Virus record (IMG/VR): IMGVR_UViG_3300044825_001528
Location: 1-54,068 of that record
Source of the DNA: a virus
DNA: 54,068 nt
Direction: 5' to 3' (one strand)
A model generated the notes under the pieces. That model made no database searches. It saw only the letters and a list, made by a program, of their open reading frames with translations, and was not told where the DNA came from. The first letter of the stretch is position 1. Each line of letters opens with the position of its first letter. Positions 27,453 to 35,046 of this stretch are shown in pieces. Position numbers and translations under genes: made by a program.

Positions 27453-29213
27453 ATGGCATATAAGCGTAAATTTACAAATCCACACGGCTCGTTAAGTCCT
27501 ATAAGTGGAACTAACAGTACTACTGGTGCATGGAATGCAGGAATGGGCAATGCTCAAACTGGAGCATGGACCAATGACTTTGCATACAGAAATTATCAGA
27601 GTAGATTACCAGAGGTATACACTGGACATCCAAATCGTATTGAGCGTTATAATCAGTATGAAATGATGGATGTGGATCCTGAAATCAACGCATGCTTGGA
27701 TATTCTGGCAGAATTCTCAACACAGAGTAATGAACATAACGGCACTCCATTTGATATCAAGTTCAATGAAGAACCAACTACAACAGAAGTTGAACTAATC
27801 AGAAAGCAACTTAAACAATGGTGTACTCTGAATGAATTAGACACTAGAATTTTCAAGATTTTCAGAAACACTGTTAAGTACGGTGATCAGGTATTCGTTC
27901 GCGATCCAGAAAACTTTAAGCTATACTGGGTTGATATGACCAAGGTAGTCAAAGTCATTGTCAATGAAAGTGAGGGCAAGAAACCAGAACAGTATGTAAT
28001 CAAGGACATCAATCCTAATCTACAGAACTTGACAATGGCCGAAAAGACCACTACTGATTTTCAGGCTCAACCACCTACCGCTGGTTACAGTGCTCCATAC
28101 AGCTATACCGTTCCAAATGAACCATACGGAACTACTGGATCTAGATTCAGTTTGGGTATAAATGAAAATGCCATTGATGCTAAACATGTGGTTCATCTAT
28201 CACTAACAGAGGGTCTTGATAGATACTGGCCGTTTGGACAAAGCATACTAGAGAACATATTCAAAGTATACAAGCAAAAGGAATTGCTAGAAGATGCTAT
28301 TCTTATCTATAGAATAGCTCGTGCTCCAGAGCGTAGAATCTTTAAGATTGATGTTGGAAACATGCCTAGTCATATGGCTATGCAATTCGTCAACAGAATC
28401 AAAGACGAAATACATCAGCGTAGAATTCCAAGCATACACGGTGGACAGGCAATAGTTGATGCAACATACAATCCATTGAGTATCAATGAGGATTACTTCT
28501 TCCCAGTGACCGCCGATGGTCGTGGTAGTGATGTTACCACTCTACCTGGTGGACAAAATCTTGGCGAAATTGATGATCTAAAATACTTCAACAACAGACT
28601 AGCTCGTGGTCTTCGCATTCCTAGTAGCTATTTGCCAACAGGCCCAGAAGACAGTGAGCGCCCACTAGTAGATGGAAAAGTAGGTACAGCACTGATTCAA
28701 GAGTATAGATTCAATCAGTATTGCGAAAGATTGCAGGGCTACATAGATAGAAAATTGGACGAAGAGTTCAAACTATTCATGCGTTGGAGAGGATTCAACA
28801 TAGACAGTGGTCTGTTCAGCTTGCGGTTCAATCCCCCACAGAACTTTGCCGCATATCGTCAAAGCGAACTAGATAGCACTAGAGTTCAAACATTTACTCA
28901 AATGGCTGCTCTACCATATATCAGCACTAGATTTGCTCTTGAGAGATTTCTAGGATTGAGTCAAGATGAAATCAAGAAGAATGAGAAGCTATGGGAAGAA
29001 GAGCGTATCAAACCAGATGAGCTTGAACCAAAAGGAACTGACTTACGCAGTGTTGGATTAAGCACAGCCGACATTGAAAGTGATTCCGAAGCAGCAGAAG
29101 CTATATCAGCAGAAGGAACTCCTGAAGCTGAAGCTGGATTAGCTCCAGAAGTTACCGCGCCAGTGGCAACGCCTCCAGCAGCAGGTCCTGAGGTAGCGCC
29201 CCCTCCAGCTTAA
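27453..29213 (+). CDS. gp20: Portal vertex protein gp20
   Basis: 586-residue portal protein (T4 gp20 is 524). It forms the dodecameric ring at the head vertex through which DNA is packaged and to which neck and tail attach. Typical blocks are NRIERYNQYEMMDVDPEINACLDI-like text near residue 60-85 (here beginning RIERYNQYEMM), TVKYGDQVFVRDP, HVVHLSLTEGLDRYWPFGQS, the long helix segment YKQKELLEDAILIYRIARAPERR and VNRIKDEIHQRRIPS. LPGGQNLGEIDDLKYFNNRL fits the wing/stem part. The C-terminal 60 residues are acidic and end in a Pro/Ala-rich tail (APEVTAPVATPPAAGPEVAP) that is probably disordered. This gene is the usual marker for T4-like phages. Confidence 0.95.
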   Translation: MAYKRKFTNPHGSLSPISGTNSTTGAWNAGMGNAQTGAWTNDFAYRNYQSRLPEVYTGHPNRIERYNQYEMMDVDPEINACLDILAEFSTQSNEHNGTPFDIKFNEEPTTTEVELIRKQLKQWCTLNELDTRIFKIFRNTVKYGDQVFVRDPENFKLYWVDMTKVVKVIVNESEGKKPEQYVIKDINPNLQNLTMAEKTTTDFQAQPPTAGYSAPYSYTVPNEPYGTTGSRFSLGINENAIDAKHVVHLSLTEGLDRYWPFGQSILENIFKVYKQKELLEDAILIYRIARAPERRIFKIDVGNMPSHMAMQFVNRIKDEIHQRRIPSIHGGQAIVDATYNPLSINEDYFFPVTADGRGSDVTTLPGGQNLGEIDDLKYFNNRLARGLRIPSSYLPTGPEDSERPLVDGKVGTALIQEYRFNQYCERLQGYIDRKLDEEFKLFMRWRGFNIDSGLFSLRFNPPQNFAAYRQSELDSTRVQTFTQMAALPYISTRFALERFLGLSQDEIKKNEKLWEEERIKPDELEPKGTDLRSVGLSTADIESDSEAAEAISAEGTPEAEAGLAPEVTAPVATPPAAGPEVAPPPA

Positions 29214-29214
29214 T

Positions 29215-29222
29215 GATAAATA
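29215..29222 (+). promoter_or_regulatory. T4-type late promoter behind the portal gene
   Basis: GATAAATA, 16 bp before the ATG of the following small gene, with AAAAGGAA as ribosome binding site between them. Confidence 0.55.
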
Positions 29223-29238
29223 GCTAAAAGGAATAAGC

Positions 29239-29460
29239 ATGCTTCTGCTTGAATTTTACGATAAAGCCCCAACTGATTTTCAAGATGTTCAGAGTGATCA
29301 TAGTCAGGTTCGTTGGGGCGAACTACGCAAAACTCGTTTAACATTGAGCGAGATAAATAAAATTCGGAGAATGAACGAAGTTCAGGCATATGAACGCGCA
29401 AAAAATCTTAAGAAGATAAGAAGACAATATAGTCCTCCAGCAGCAGGTCCAGGACTATAA
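29239..29460 (+). CDS. Small conserved protein between portal and prohead core genes
   Basis: 73-residue protein, basic in its second half. The pattern LRKTRLTLSEINKIRRMNEV followed by YERAKNLKKIRRQY looks like a helix-rich nucleic-acid or core-binding protein; the end SPPAAGPGL resembles the Pro/Ala tail of the portal protein. In T4 the genes after gp20 are the small prohead proteins gp67 and gp68, and this gene has the right place and size for one of them, but the next gene is the better gp67 match. A late promoter stands in front and a strong terminator follows. Function unproven. Confidence 0.65.
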   Translation: MLLLEFYDKAPTDFQDVQSDHSQVRWGELRKTRLTLSEINKIRRMNEVQAYERAKNLKKIRRQYSPPAAGPGL

Positions 29461-29482
29461 ATTTAGAATAGTACTACTATCG

Positions 29483-29525
29483 GCGTAAAAACTGCAAAAA
29501 AACAGCAGTTTTTACGCTTTTTTAT
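29483..29525 (+). terminator. Strong Rho-independent terminator
   Basis: A perfect 13-bp stem, GCGTAAAAACTGC at 29483-29495 and GCAGTTTTTACGC at 29505-29517, with a 9-nt A-rich loop and TTTTTTTATT after it. It ends the tape measure/portal unit before the prohead operon. Confidence 0.88.
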
Positions 29526-29533
29526 TTGCATTT

Positions 29534-29541
29534 GGTAAATA
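29534..29541 (+). promoter_or_regulatory. Possible late promoter of the prohead operon
   Basis: GGTAAATA lies 34 bp before the ATG of the gp67-like gene and just after the terminator. Two mismatches to TATAAATA. A promoter is needed here because the terminator separates this operon from the portal gene. Confidence 0.4.
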
Positions 29542-29575
29542 CATACAGCGTAAGCCATTTAGCCAAGGAGAAAAA

Positions 29576-30421
29576 ATGTCTACAGCAAAATTTGAAAAGT
29601 TAATTGATCTCATTCTGAATGAGGATCAAGAACGCGCAGAACAACTGTTTCATGACATCGTAGTTGAAAAGAGTCGTGAAATTTATGAGAGCCTAATGTC
29701 AGAAGACAGCCAAGTAGAGGATCTAATGCAAGAAATTTCGCATGAAGAGGAGGGCATACAAGAAGCCGACGAAGAAATGGACATGGATATGGACATGGAA
29801 ACTCCAATGGGCGACGAGGAAGTTGATGTTGACGCCGAAATGGATGACATGGGTGATGAAGATATGGACATGGAAATGGACACCGATATGGGTGACGAAG
29901 ACATGGACATGGATGACGAAGATATGGGCGATACAGAGCCAGCCACTAAAGAAGACATTATGAATCTAGAAGACAAACTAGACGAACTAATGTCTGAATT
30001 TGAGGCTCTTATGAGCAAAGAAGAAGACGAATCTGCCGAGCTAGATGACGAGGAAGAGGAAGAAGAGGAAGAGGAAGAAGTAATGGAGTCTGTAGAAATG
30101 AAGCCAGCTCCAAAGCCAAAGCATGAAGATCACAAAGCTCACAGTCCAGTTGCTGGAAACAGTGGACAAACTGGAATGGCAAGCAAGCCAGTAAAATTCA
30201 GCGGTGATCATGAAGCTACTCCAAATGGTCCAAAAGCTCCACACAATGCTTACACCAAGGGTGAAGGACAACTACCAGGTGCTGGTAAGTTCAAGAATGC
30301 TCCAGGCGGTGGAAGCAATGTAGACAAGGGCGAGAGTGCTCCAAAGCCAAAACATGAAATGGTTAAGGCAAAGAGCCCAGTTCCCGAGAGCAGAACTTCC
30401 AAAAAGAAGATCATCAAGTAA
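29576..30421 (+). CDS. gp67: Prohead core protein gp67-like, extremely acidic
   Basis: 281-residue protein. The N-terminal helix FEKLIDLILNEDQERAEQLF followed by a charged region resembles T4 gp67 (80 residues), an internal prohead core protein that gp21 cleaves into acidic peptides. Residues about 65-120 are a repetitive Asp/Met/Glu tract (many DMDMD and GDEDMDM units), followed near residue 155-167 by a run of 10 Glu. The C-terminal 110 residues change to Pro/Lys/Gly-rich and basic (KPAPKPKHED and SAPKPKHEMVKAKSPV occur as a duplicated motif). It is placed directly before gp21, as in T4. AAGGAG stands before the ATG. Low-complexity expansion explains the length. Confidence 0.8.
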   Translation: MSTAKFEKLIDLILNEDQERAEQLFHDIVVEKSREIYESLMSEDSQVEDLMQEISHEEEGIQEADEEMDMDMDMETPMGDEEVDVDAEMDDMGDEDMDMEMDTDMGDEDMDMDDEDMGDTEPATKEDIMNLEDKLDELMSEFEALMSKEEDESAELDDEEEEEEEEEEVMESVEMKPAPKPKHEDHKAHSPVAGNSGQTGMASKPVKFSGDHEATPNGPKAPHNAYTKGEGQLPGAGKFKNAPGGGSNVDKGESAPKPKHEMVKAKSPVPESRTSKKKIIK

Positions 30422-30436
30422 GGATCAGACATTAAA

Positions 30437-31069
30437 ATGTCGCGATATCTACGAGAAAACTTGACTTTCGACCGCGCTAGTATGGTGGTCGAAAGCGTCA
30501 AGGAAGGAGAAATGAAGGCTCTATACATGAAGGGCATCTTCATTCAGGGTGGGGTAAAGAACGCCAATGAGCGTGTTTATCCCGTTTCCGAGATTGAGCG
30601 TGCTGTAGAAGATCTCAATACTCAAATCAGAGAAGGTCATAGTATTCTGGGCGAAGTAGATCATCCAGACGATCTTAAAATCAACTTGGATCGTGTCAGT
30701 CACATGATTAACAACATGTGGATGGATGGTCCAAATGGTTATGGAAAACTGAAAATATTACCGACTCCAATGGGCCAACTGGTATCTACTATGTTGGAAA
30801 GTGGAGTCAAACTAGGTGTGAGTAGTCGCGGAAGCGGTAACGTAGACGATACTACTGGCAAAGTAAGTGACTTTGAAATCGTCACAGTGGACATTGTAGC
30901 TCAACCAAGTGCCCCAAACGCTTATCCAAAAGCAATATACGAAGGACTAATGAACATGCGTCATGGTCATCGTGTATTGGATAATCTAAAAGGTGCTGGT
31001 TCAGATGCAAAGGTCCAAAAATTCTTGAAAGAAGAAGTAATTCGTCTTATCAAGGATTTGAAAATCTAA
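30437..31069 (+). CDS. gp21: Prohead core protease gp21
   Basis: 210-residue serine protease (T4 gp21 is 212 residues). It digests the scaffold core and trims gp23 and internal proteins during head maturation, cutting after [L/I]-x-E. The predicted catalytic His lies in ILGEVDHPDDL (about residue 75) and the catalytic Ser in KLGVSSRGSGNV (about residue 131). FEIVTVDIVAQPSAPNAYP is a further signature. The N-terminus MSRYLRENLTFDRASMVVES is the activation peptide expected for a self-processed protease. It lies between gp67-like and gp22, the order of T4. Confidence 0.93.
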   Translation: MSRYLRENLTFDRASMVVESVKEGEMKALYMKGIFIQGGVKNANERVYPVSEIERAVEDLNTQIREGHSILGEVDHPDDLKINLDRVSHMINNMWMDGPNGYGKLKILPTPMGQLVSTMLESGVKLGVSSRGSGNVDDTTGKVSDFEIVTVDIVAQPSAPNAYPKAIYEGLMNMRHGHRVLDNLKGAGSDAKVQKFLKEEVIRLIKDLKI

Positions 31070-31086
31070 CAAGGGGAAAGCATAAA

Positions 31087-32187
31087 ATGCTAGATGCTAT
31101 CAAACCATTACTTGAAAGCGGAATCATCAACGAAGATGTTGGAGTCGCCATAAACGAAGCCTGGGAATCAAAGTTGAACGAAGCTCGTGAACAAGTTCGT
31201 GCAGAATTAAGAGAAGAATTCGCACGCAAATATGAACATGACAAAAATGTAATGGTGGAAGCCCTAGATCGCATGGTAACTGCTGGTCTTTCTGCGGAGA
31301 TTGCAGAATTCAAAGAAGAAAGACAAGCAATGAACGAAGATCGTGTTAAAGCTCAACGTAAACTACGCGAAGCAGCCGCAAAGTTCAATAACTTTATGGT
31401 TACAAAGCTAGCAGAAGAAATCAAGGAACTTCGTGATGATCGTAAGAATCAGTTCGAACATCGCGAAAAGCTTGAAACATTCGTTGTTGAGTCATTGGCT
31501 CGTGAAATTCGTGAATTTGATCAAGACAAGCGTGCAGTCGTGGAAGCAAAAGTTAAACTAGTTGCCGAAGCAAAAGCACAGCTACAAGCACTAAAGAGCA
31601 AGTTCATTGCTGAAAGTGCAAAACGCTTGAATGCAAATATTACCAAGCATCTGAAGGGTGAAATTGGACAGTTGAAAGAGGACATCAAACTAGCTCGTGA
31701 GAGTCAATTTGGTCGTCGTCTATTCGAAGCCTTTGCAGCAGAATTCAGTGCCACTCATTTAAATGAGAAGGCAGAAACCAGAAAGCTGCTACAAAAGTTA
31801 TCAGAAAAAGACAAGCAACTATCTGAATCCATCAGTACACTCAAGAAAGCACAAGTGCTTATTGAGAACAAGGAACGTGAAGTTCGCATAATCAAAGAAA
31901 GCAATCTTCGTGAAAAGACCATGACAGAACTGTTAGGTACACTAAACGAAGAAAAAGCAAGTGTTATGCGTGATTTACTAGAAAGCGTCCAGACACCAAA
32001 ACTGAAGGCCGCTTTCGACAAGTATTTGCCAGCCGTACTAGACACAAAGAAAGGAAAATCAGTAGCTGATAAAAAGCAAATGATTTCTGAGAGTGTAGTC
32101 ACTGGTGATAAATCTGCCATGAGAAATGAAGTTGACGCCGAGGAACGTGATAACGTGATCGCGATTAAACGTCTGGCAGGGCTTTAA
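31087..32187 (+). CDS. gp22: Prohead core scaffold protein gp22
   Basis: 366-residue, almost wholly helical and charged protein (T4 gp22 is 269). gp22 is the main scaffold around which gp23 assembles and is degraded by gp21. The N-terminus LDAIKPLLESGIINEDVGVAINEAWESKL is typical; then long coiled-coil helices with many Glu, Lys and Arg follow (LREEFARKYEHDKNVMVEALDRMV; LAREIREFDQDKRAV). The C-terminus ERDNVIAIKRLAGL is a short amphipathic tail. It is 17 bp after gp21 and 27 bp before gp23. AAGGGGAAAG is a good ribosome binding site. Confidence 0.92.
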   Translation: MLDAIKPLLESGIINEDVGVAINEAWESKLNEAREQVRAELREEFARKYEHDKNVMVEALDRMVTAGLSAEIAEFKEERQAMNEDRVKAQRKLREAAAKFNNFMVTKLAEEIKELRDDRKNQFEHREKLETFVVESLAREIREFDQDKRAVVEAKVKLVAEAKAQLQALKSKFIAESAKRLNANITKHLKGEIGQLKEDIKLARESQFGRRLFEAFAAEFSATHLNEKAETRKLLQKLSEKDKQLSESISTLKKAQVLIENKEREVRIIKESNLREKTMTELLGTLNEEKASVMRDLLESVQTPKLKAAFDKYLPAVLDTKKGKSVADKKQMISESVVTGDKSAMRNEVDAEERDNVIAIKRLAGL

Positions 32188-32214
32188 TTAGACATTAACA
32201 AGGAGATAAGATAA

Positions 32215-33435
32215 ATGTCAAAAGTACTATTAGAGAGCCGTTGGGGCGAAACAAAGGAAGCCCTCCTAGAAGGTCTCCAAGGAACTCGCCGTTCAACAAT
32301 GGGTGTGATTCTAGAGAACACCCGCAAGCAGCTACTACAAGAAAGCAGTGCCGGAACAACCACAGCAGGTAACATCGCAACACTAAACCGTGTTATTCTA
32401 CCAGTTATCCGCCGTGTGATGCCAACCGTTATCGCTAACGAACTAGTAGGTGTACAGCCAATGACTGGTCCAGTTGGTCAGATTCATACTCTGCGTGTTC
32501 GTTACGCACAGAATCTAGGCCCATACGGTGCTAGCGATCCACAAAACGTCGCTAGTGTTGTAGCTGGTGAAGAAGCATTGAGCCCATTCAAGATTGCTCA
32601 AGCATACTCACGCACTCCTGCTGCTACTTCCACGGCCGCTGGAACACCTCCATTCTACACTGCTGCTGATACAGCAACACTAGAAGGCAACGGTGGCAAG
32701 CAGATCAGCGTTCAGATTCTGCGTCAAGCAGTTGAAGCCAAGAGCCGTAAGCTCCAGGCTCGTTGGACATTTGAAGCCGCTCAAGATGCACAGAGCCAAC
32801 ATGGTATCGACGTTGAAGCCGAAATCATGGCTGCTCTAGCTCAAGAGATCACCGCTGAAATCGACCAAGAGATTCTATTGAGCCTACGCAGTCTAGCTGC
32901 AACAGAGTTCACATACAATCAGGCTACCGTTAGCGGTACCGCAACATTCGTTGGTGACGAGCACGCTGCTCTAGCTGTTCTAATCAATCGTGTTGCTAAC
33001 CTGATTGCCCAGCGTACCCGTCGTGGTGCTGGTAACTGGACCGTTGTTTCAAGTGAGGCTCTAACTGTTCTACAGAGCGCCACAACTTCAGCATTTGCTC
33101 GCACAACAGAGGGCACATTTGAAGCTCCAACTAACACCAAGCTAGTTGGTACACTGAACAACGCAATGCGCGTATTCGTTGACTCATATGCTCCAACAGG
33201 AACTCCAGTTCTAGTTGGATACAAAGGTTCAAGCGAAACTGATGCTCCAGCATTCTACTGCCCATACATTCCATTGATGAGCAGTGGTGTTGTGTTGGAT
33301 CCAAGCACTTTCGAACCAGTCGTAAGCTTCATGACCAGATATGGATACATTGAGCTTACCAATACTGCCAGTTCGTTTGGCAATGCAGCCGATTACGTTG
33401 GTGAAATAAATATAACTAACGTAACTTTCCAATAA
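32215..33435 (+). CDS. gp23: Major capsid protein gp23
   Basis: 406-residue protein of the gp23 family (HK97 fold; T4 gp23 is 521 before cleavage). Family blocks: NTRKQLLQES-like N-terminal helix, LPVIRRVMPTVIANELVGVQPM, TGPVGQIHTLRVRYA, VEAKSRKLQARWTFEAAQDA and the C-terminal FMTRYGYIELT. In T4 the N-terminal 65 residues are cut off by gp21; here an early LLQESSAGTTTAGN (about residues 41-54) could hold a cleavage site after LxE (LQE|S). The shorter length suggests that the insertion domain of T4 gp23 is reduced. Codon use is noticeably richer in C-ending codons than in neighbouring genes, as expected for a highly expressed gene. AAGGAGAT is a strong ribosome binding site. Confidence 0.95.
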   Translation: MSKVLLESRWGETKEALLEGLQGTRRSTMGVILENTRKQLLQESSAGTTTAGNIATLNRVILPVIRRVMPTVIANELVGVQPMTGPVGQIHTLRVRYAQNLGPYGASDPQNVASVVAGEEALSPFKIAQAYSRTPAATSTAAGTPPFYTAADTATLEGNGGKQISVQILRQAVEAKSRKLQARWTFEAAQDAQSQHGIDVEAEIMAALAQEITAEIDQEILLSLRSLAATEFTYNQATVSGTATFVGDEHAALAVLINRVANLIAQRTRRGAGNWTVVSSEALTVLQSATTSAFARTTEGTFEAPTNTKLVGTLNNAMRVFVDSYAPTGTPVLVGYKGSSETDAPAFYCPYIPLMSSGVVLDPSTFEPVVSFMTRYGYIELTNTASSFGNAADYVGEINITNVTFQ

Positions 33436-33485
33436 TTATTGGAATTTATGTGCTCATAAAAATGAGACAGAAATGTCTCTAAAAC

Positions 33486-33512
33486 AAAAGGGACCTTCGG
33501 GTCCCTTTTTAT
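33486..33512 (+). terminator. Terminator after the major capsid gene
   Basis: Stem AAAAGGGACC/GGTCCCTTTT with a UUCG tetraloop at 33486-33509, followed by TTTATAT. The hairpin GGGACCTTCGGGTCCC occurs again at 34970. Confidence 0.88.
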
Positions 33513-33618
33513 ATCGTATTTTATCTAAGTTCGCTCAAATTGTTTGACTTGTTAGTAAATGTTGTATTATTATTATTATGTACATAATATTACTGAAAAG
33601 TAACATTTTGAATGACGA

Positions 33619-34386
33619 ATGATATATACGTATATGGAAAATCACGCAATCTTCAACAATACAAAATACACTAGATGGTATTGGGCCATTATCAAAAAAC
33701 GAGCTATCAGTGATCATAAACTGCCTGGCGAAGTTCATCACATTATTCCTAGAAGTTTGGGCGGAACTGACGATAAGAGCAATTTGGTCAAACTAAGCGG
33801 ACATGATCACGCTTGGTGTCACTGGCTACTAACAAAAATGACTGACGGCGAGAATAGATCCAAGATGATCTACGCATTCAATATGATGGGTGTTTATGGG
33901 GAACACATGAGACGAACAAAATCATACGCTATTGTTAGAGCTTATGAAAGAAATCGCGACGAATGGAGAAAGATGCACAGCGAGAAAATGACTGATCGTG
34001 AGCCTTGGAATAAGGGCAAGAAGTTAGACGACGAGAAATATAAAAAGGCCGGCCGAAGCAACAAAGGCAGAGTACTATCTCCAGAAGTTGCGGAGGCTAA
34101 GCGTTTGCGACAGATTGGAAGAACTATGAGCGCGGAATCTAGTCAAAAGAAGCGTGACGCTATGATAGGTTTTGTTAGAGGTCCTATGAGCGAAGAAGAA
34201 AAACAGAAGAGAAGAATACCTCTAATAGGAAAGAAAAAGAAAGAGGGACACGCGGACAATGTTAGAAATGCAGTTTTGGGAAATATATCCATAAACAAAG
34301 ACGGAATAGAAAAGAAGATAAAAAAAGACGTTTTACAAGAATATCTTGACTCTGGGTGGCAATTGGGAGGAAGAAAGAGAAAATGA
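33619..34386 (+). CDS. HNH homing endonuclease with NUMOD3-type motifs
   Basis: 255-residue protein. Residues about 18-65 hold the HNH nuclease core: ARRWYWAII-like start (YTRWYWAIIKKR), GEVHHIIPRSLGGTDDKSNLV and LSGHDHAWCHWLLTKM. The second half is very basic and has several NUMOD3-like helix repeats (RVLSPEVAEAKRLRQIGRTMS, then SAESSQKKRDAMIG, MSEEEKQKRR), which bind DNA in phage homing enzymes. It has no late promoter or clear ribosome binding site and sits between two copies of the same terminator, which fits a mobile gene inserted after gp23. A second ATG at 33634 (MENHAIF) is equally possible as start. No intron was seen near it, so it is presumably free-standing. Confidence 0.85.
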   Translation: MIYTYMENHAIFNNTKYTRWYWAIIKKRAISDHKLPGEVHHIIPRSLGGTDDKSNLVKLSGHDHAWCHWLLTKMTDGENRSKMIYAFNMMGVYGEHMRRTKSYAIVRAYERNRDEWRKMHSEKMTDREPWNKGKKLDDEKYKKAGRSNKGRVLSPEVAEAKRLRQIGRTMSAESSQKKRDAMIGFVRGPMSEEEKQKRRIPLIGKKKKEGHADNVRNAVLGNISINKDGIEKKIKKDVLQEYLDSGWQLGGRKRK

Positions 34387-34946
34387 AAATCAATGAACTA
34401 GATGAAATGACCATGCGTGGTCCTGAATTATCCAATCAAGCAGAACAGTTTGCTAACAAACATAAGGATCACTGGTTATCTCATGGCAAACATATAGCAG
34501 ATATTGAAAACTATCGAGTTCTGCTGGATGGAATATATTATTCACTGTGGGACAACGATGTATTAGTAGCATGCTGTTCATTATCCAACAGCAATAATGA
34601 AGTAGATGATGTTTATGTTGCCGCAAAATATCGCAACAAAAAGATATTTTCAATGATTCTATGGTTCTTCAAAACAAGATTAAACAGATCTCCATTAATG
34701 CTAGGATCTGTGCATTCTAAAATGATGATGGAAGTAGTTAAGGGATTAAGTAGATTCAACAAATACTGGTACAACATATCAACTAATGAAAAACGTCCAT
34801 TTTCAGTAGATACATTAGATGACTATTATAGTTATCTACAGCCAACCTCTTGGAGATTGATGCTTGAAAATTCTGGAGACTTTAATTGGCCTATGCATAA
34901 TACTGGTGGATATGTGAAGGAATCATATTCTTCGTATATAGAGTGA
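34383..34946 (+). CDS. GNAT-like acetyltransferase with capsid-targeting-like N-terminus
   Basis: 187-residue protein. The core DVLVACCSLSNSNNEVDDVYVAAKYRNKKIFSMIL resembles the GNAT fold: a strand pair, then V.....R.+..+..L at the acetyl-CoA loop. The pyrophosphate loop (normally Q/RxxGxG/A) is degenerate here (YRNKKI), so activity is uncertain. The N-terminus MKINELDEM is similar to the capsid-targeting-like peptides of the later cassette. The ATG overlaps the HNH stop as ATGA, and GGGAGGAAGA supplies a strong ribosome binding site; this decides the start over an upstream TTG. It may be a virion-packaged modifier of host proteins; this is inference. Confidence 0.55.
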   Translation: MKINELDEMTMRGPELSNQAEQFANKHKDHWLSHGKHIADIENYRVLLDGIYYSLWDNDVLVACCSLSNSNNEVDDVYVAAKYRNKKIFSMILWFFKTRLNRSPLMLGSVHSKMMMEVVKGLSRFNKYWYNISTNEKRPFSVDTLDDYYSYLQPTSWRLMLENSGDFNWPMHNTGGYVKESYSSYIE

Positions 34947-34969
34947 TCAACTCGGTTTTGTCTATCAAA

Positions 34970-34986
34970 GGGACCTTCGGGTCCCT
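34970..34986 (+). terminator. Second copy of the GGGACC-UUCG-GGTCCC hairpin
   Basis: The 16-nt hairpin is identical to the one after gp23 (shared sequence AAAGGGACCTTCGGGTCCCT), but no U-tract follows (ACTCTATTG), so termination would be weaker. It lies downstream of the GNAT-like gene. Confidence 0.6.
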
Positions 34987-35018
34987 ACTCTATTGCCATA
35001 TACATATTTGTCATAGCA

Positions 35019-35026
35019 GATAAATA
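35019..35026 (+). promoter_or_regulatory. T4-type late promoter for the tail fibre gene
   Basis: GATAAATA, 20 bp before the fibre ATG at 35047. One mismatch to consensus. Confidence 0.6.
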
Positions 35027-35046
35027 CTACAATACGGGTAAAAACT

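Noticed and set aside
29610-30018. Minus-strand ORFs opposite the acidic core protein
   Set aside because: They are Ser/Met-rich complements of the GAY/ATG repeats and have no independent support.
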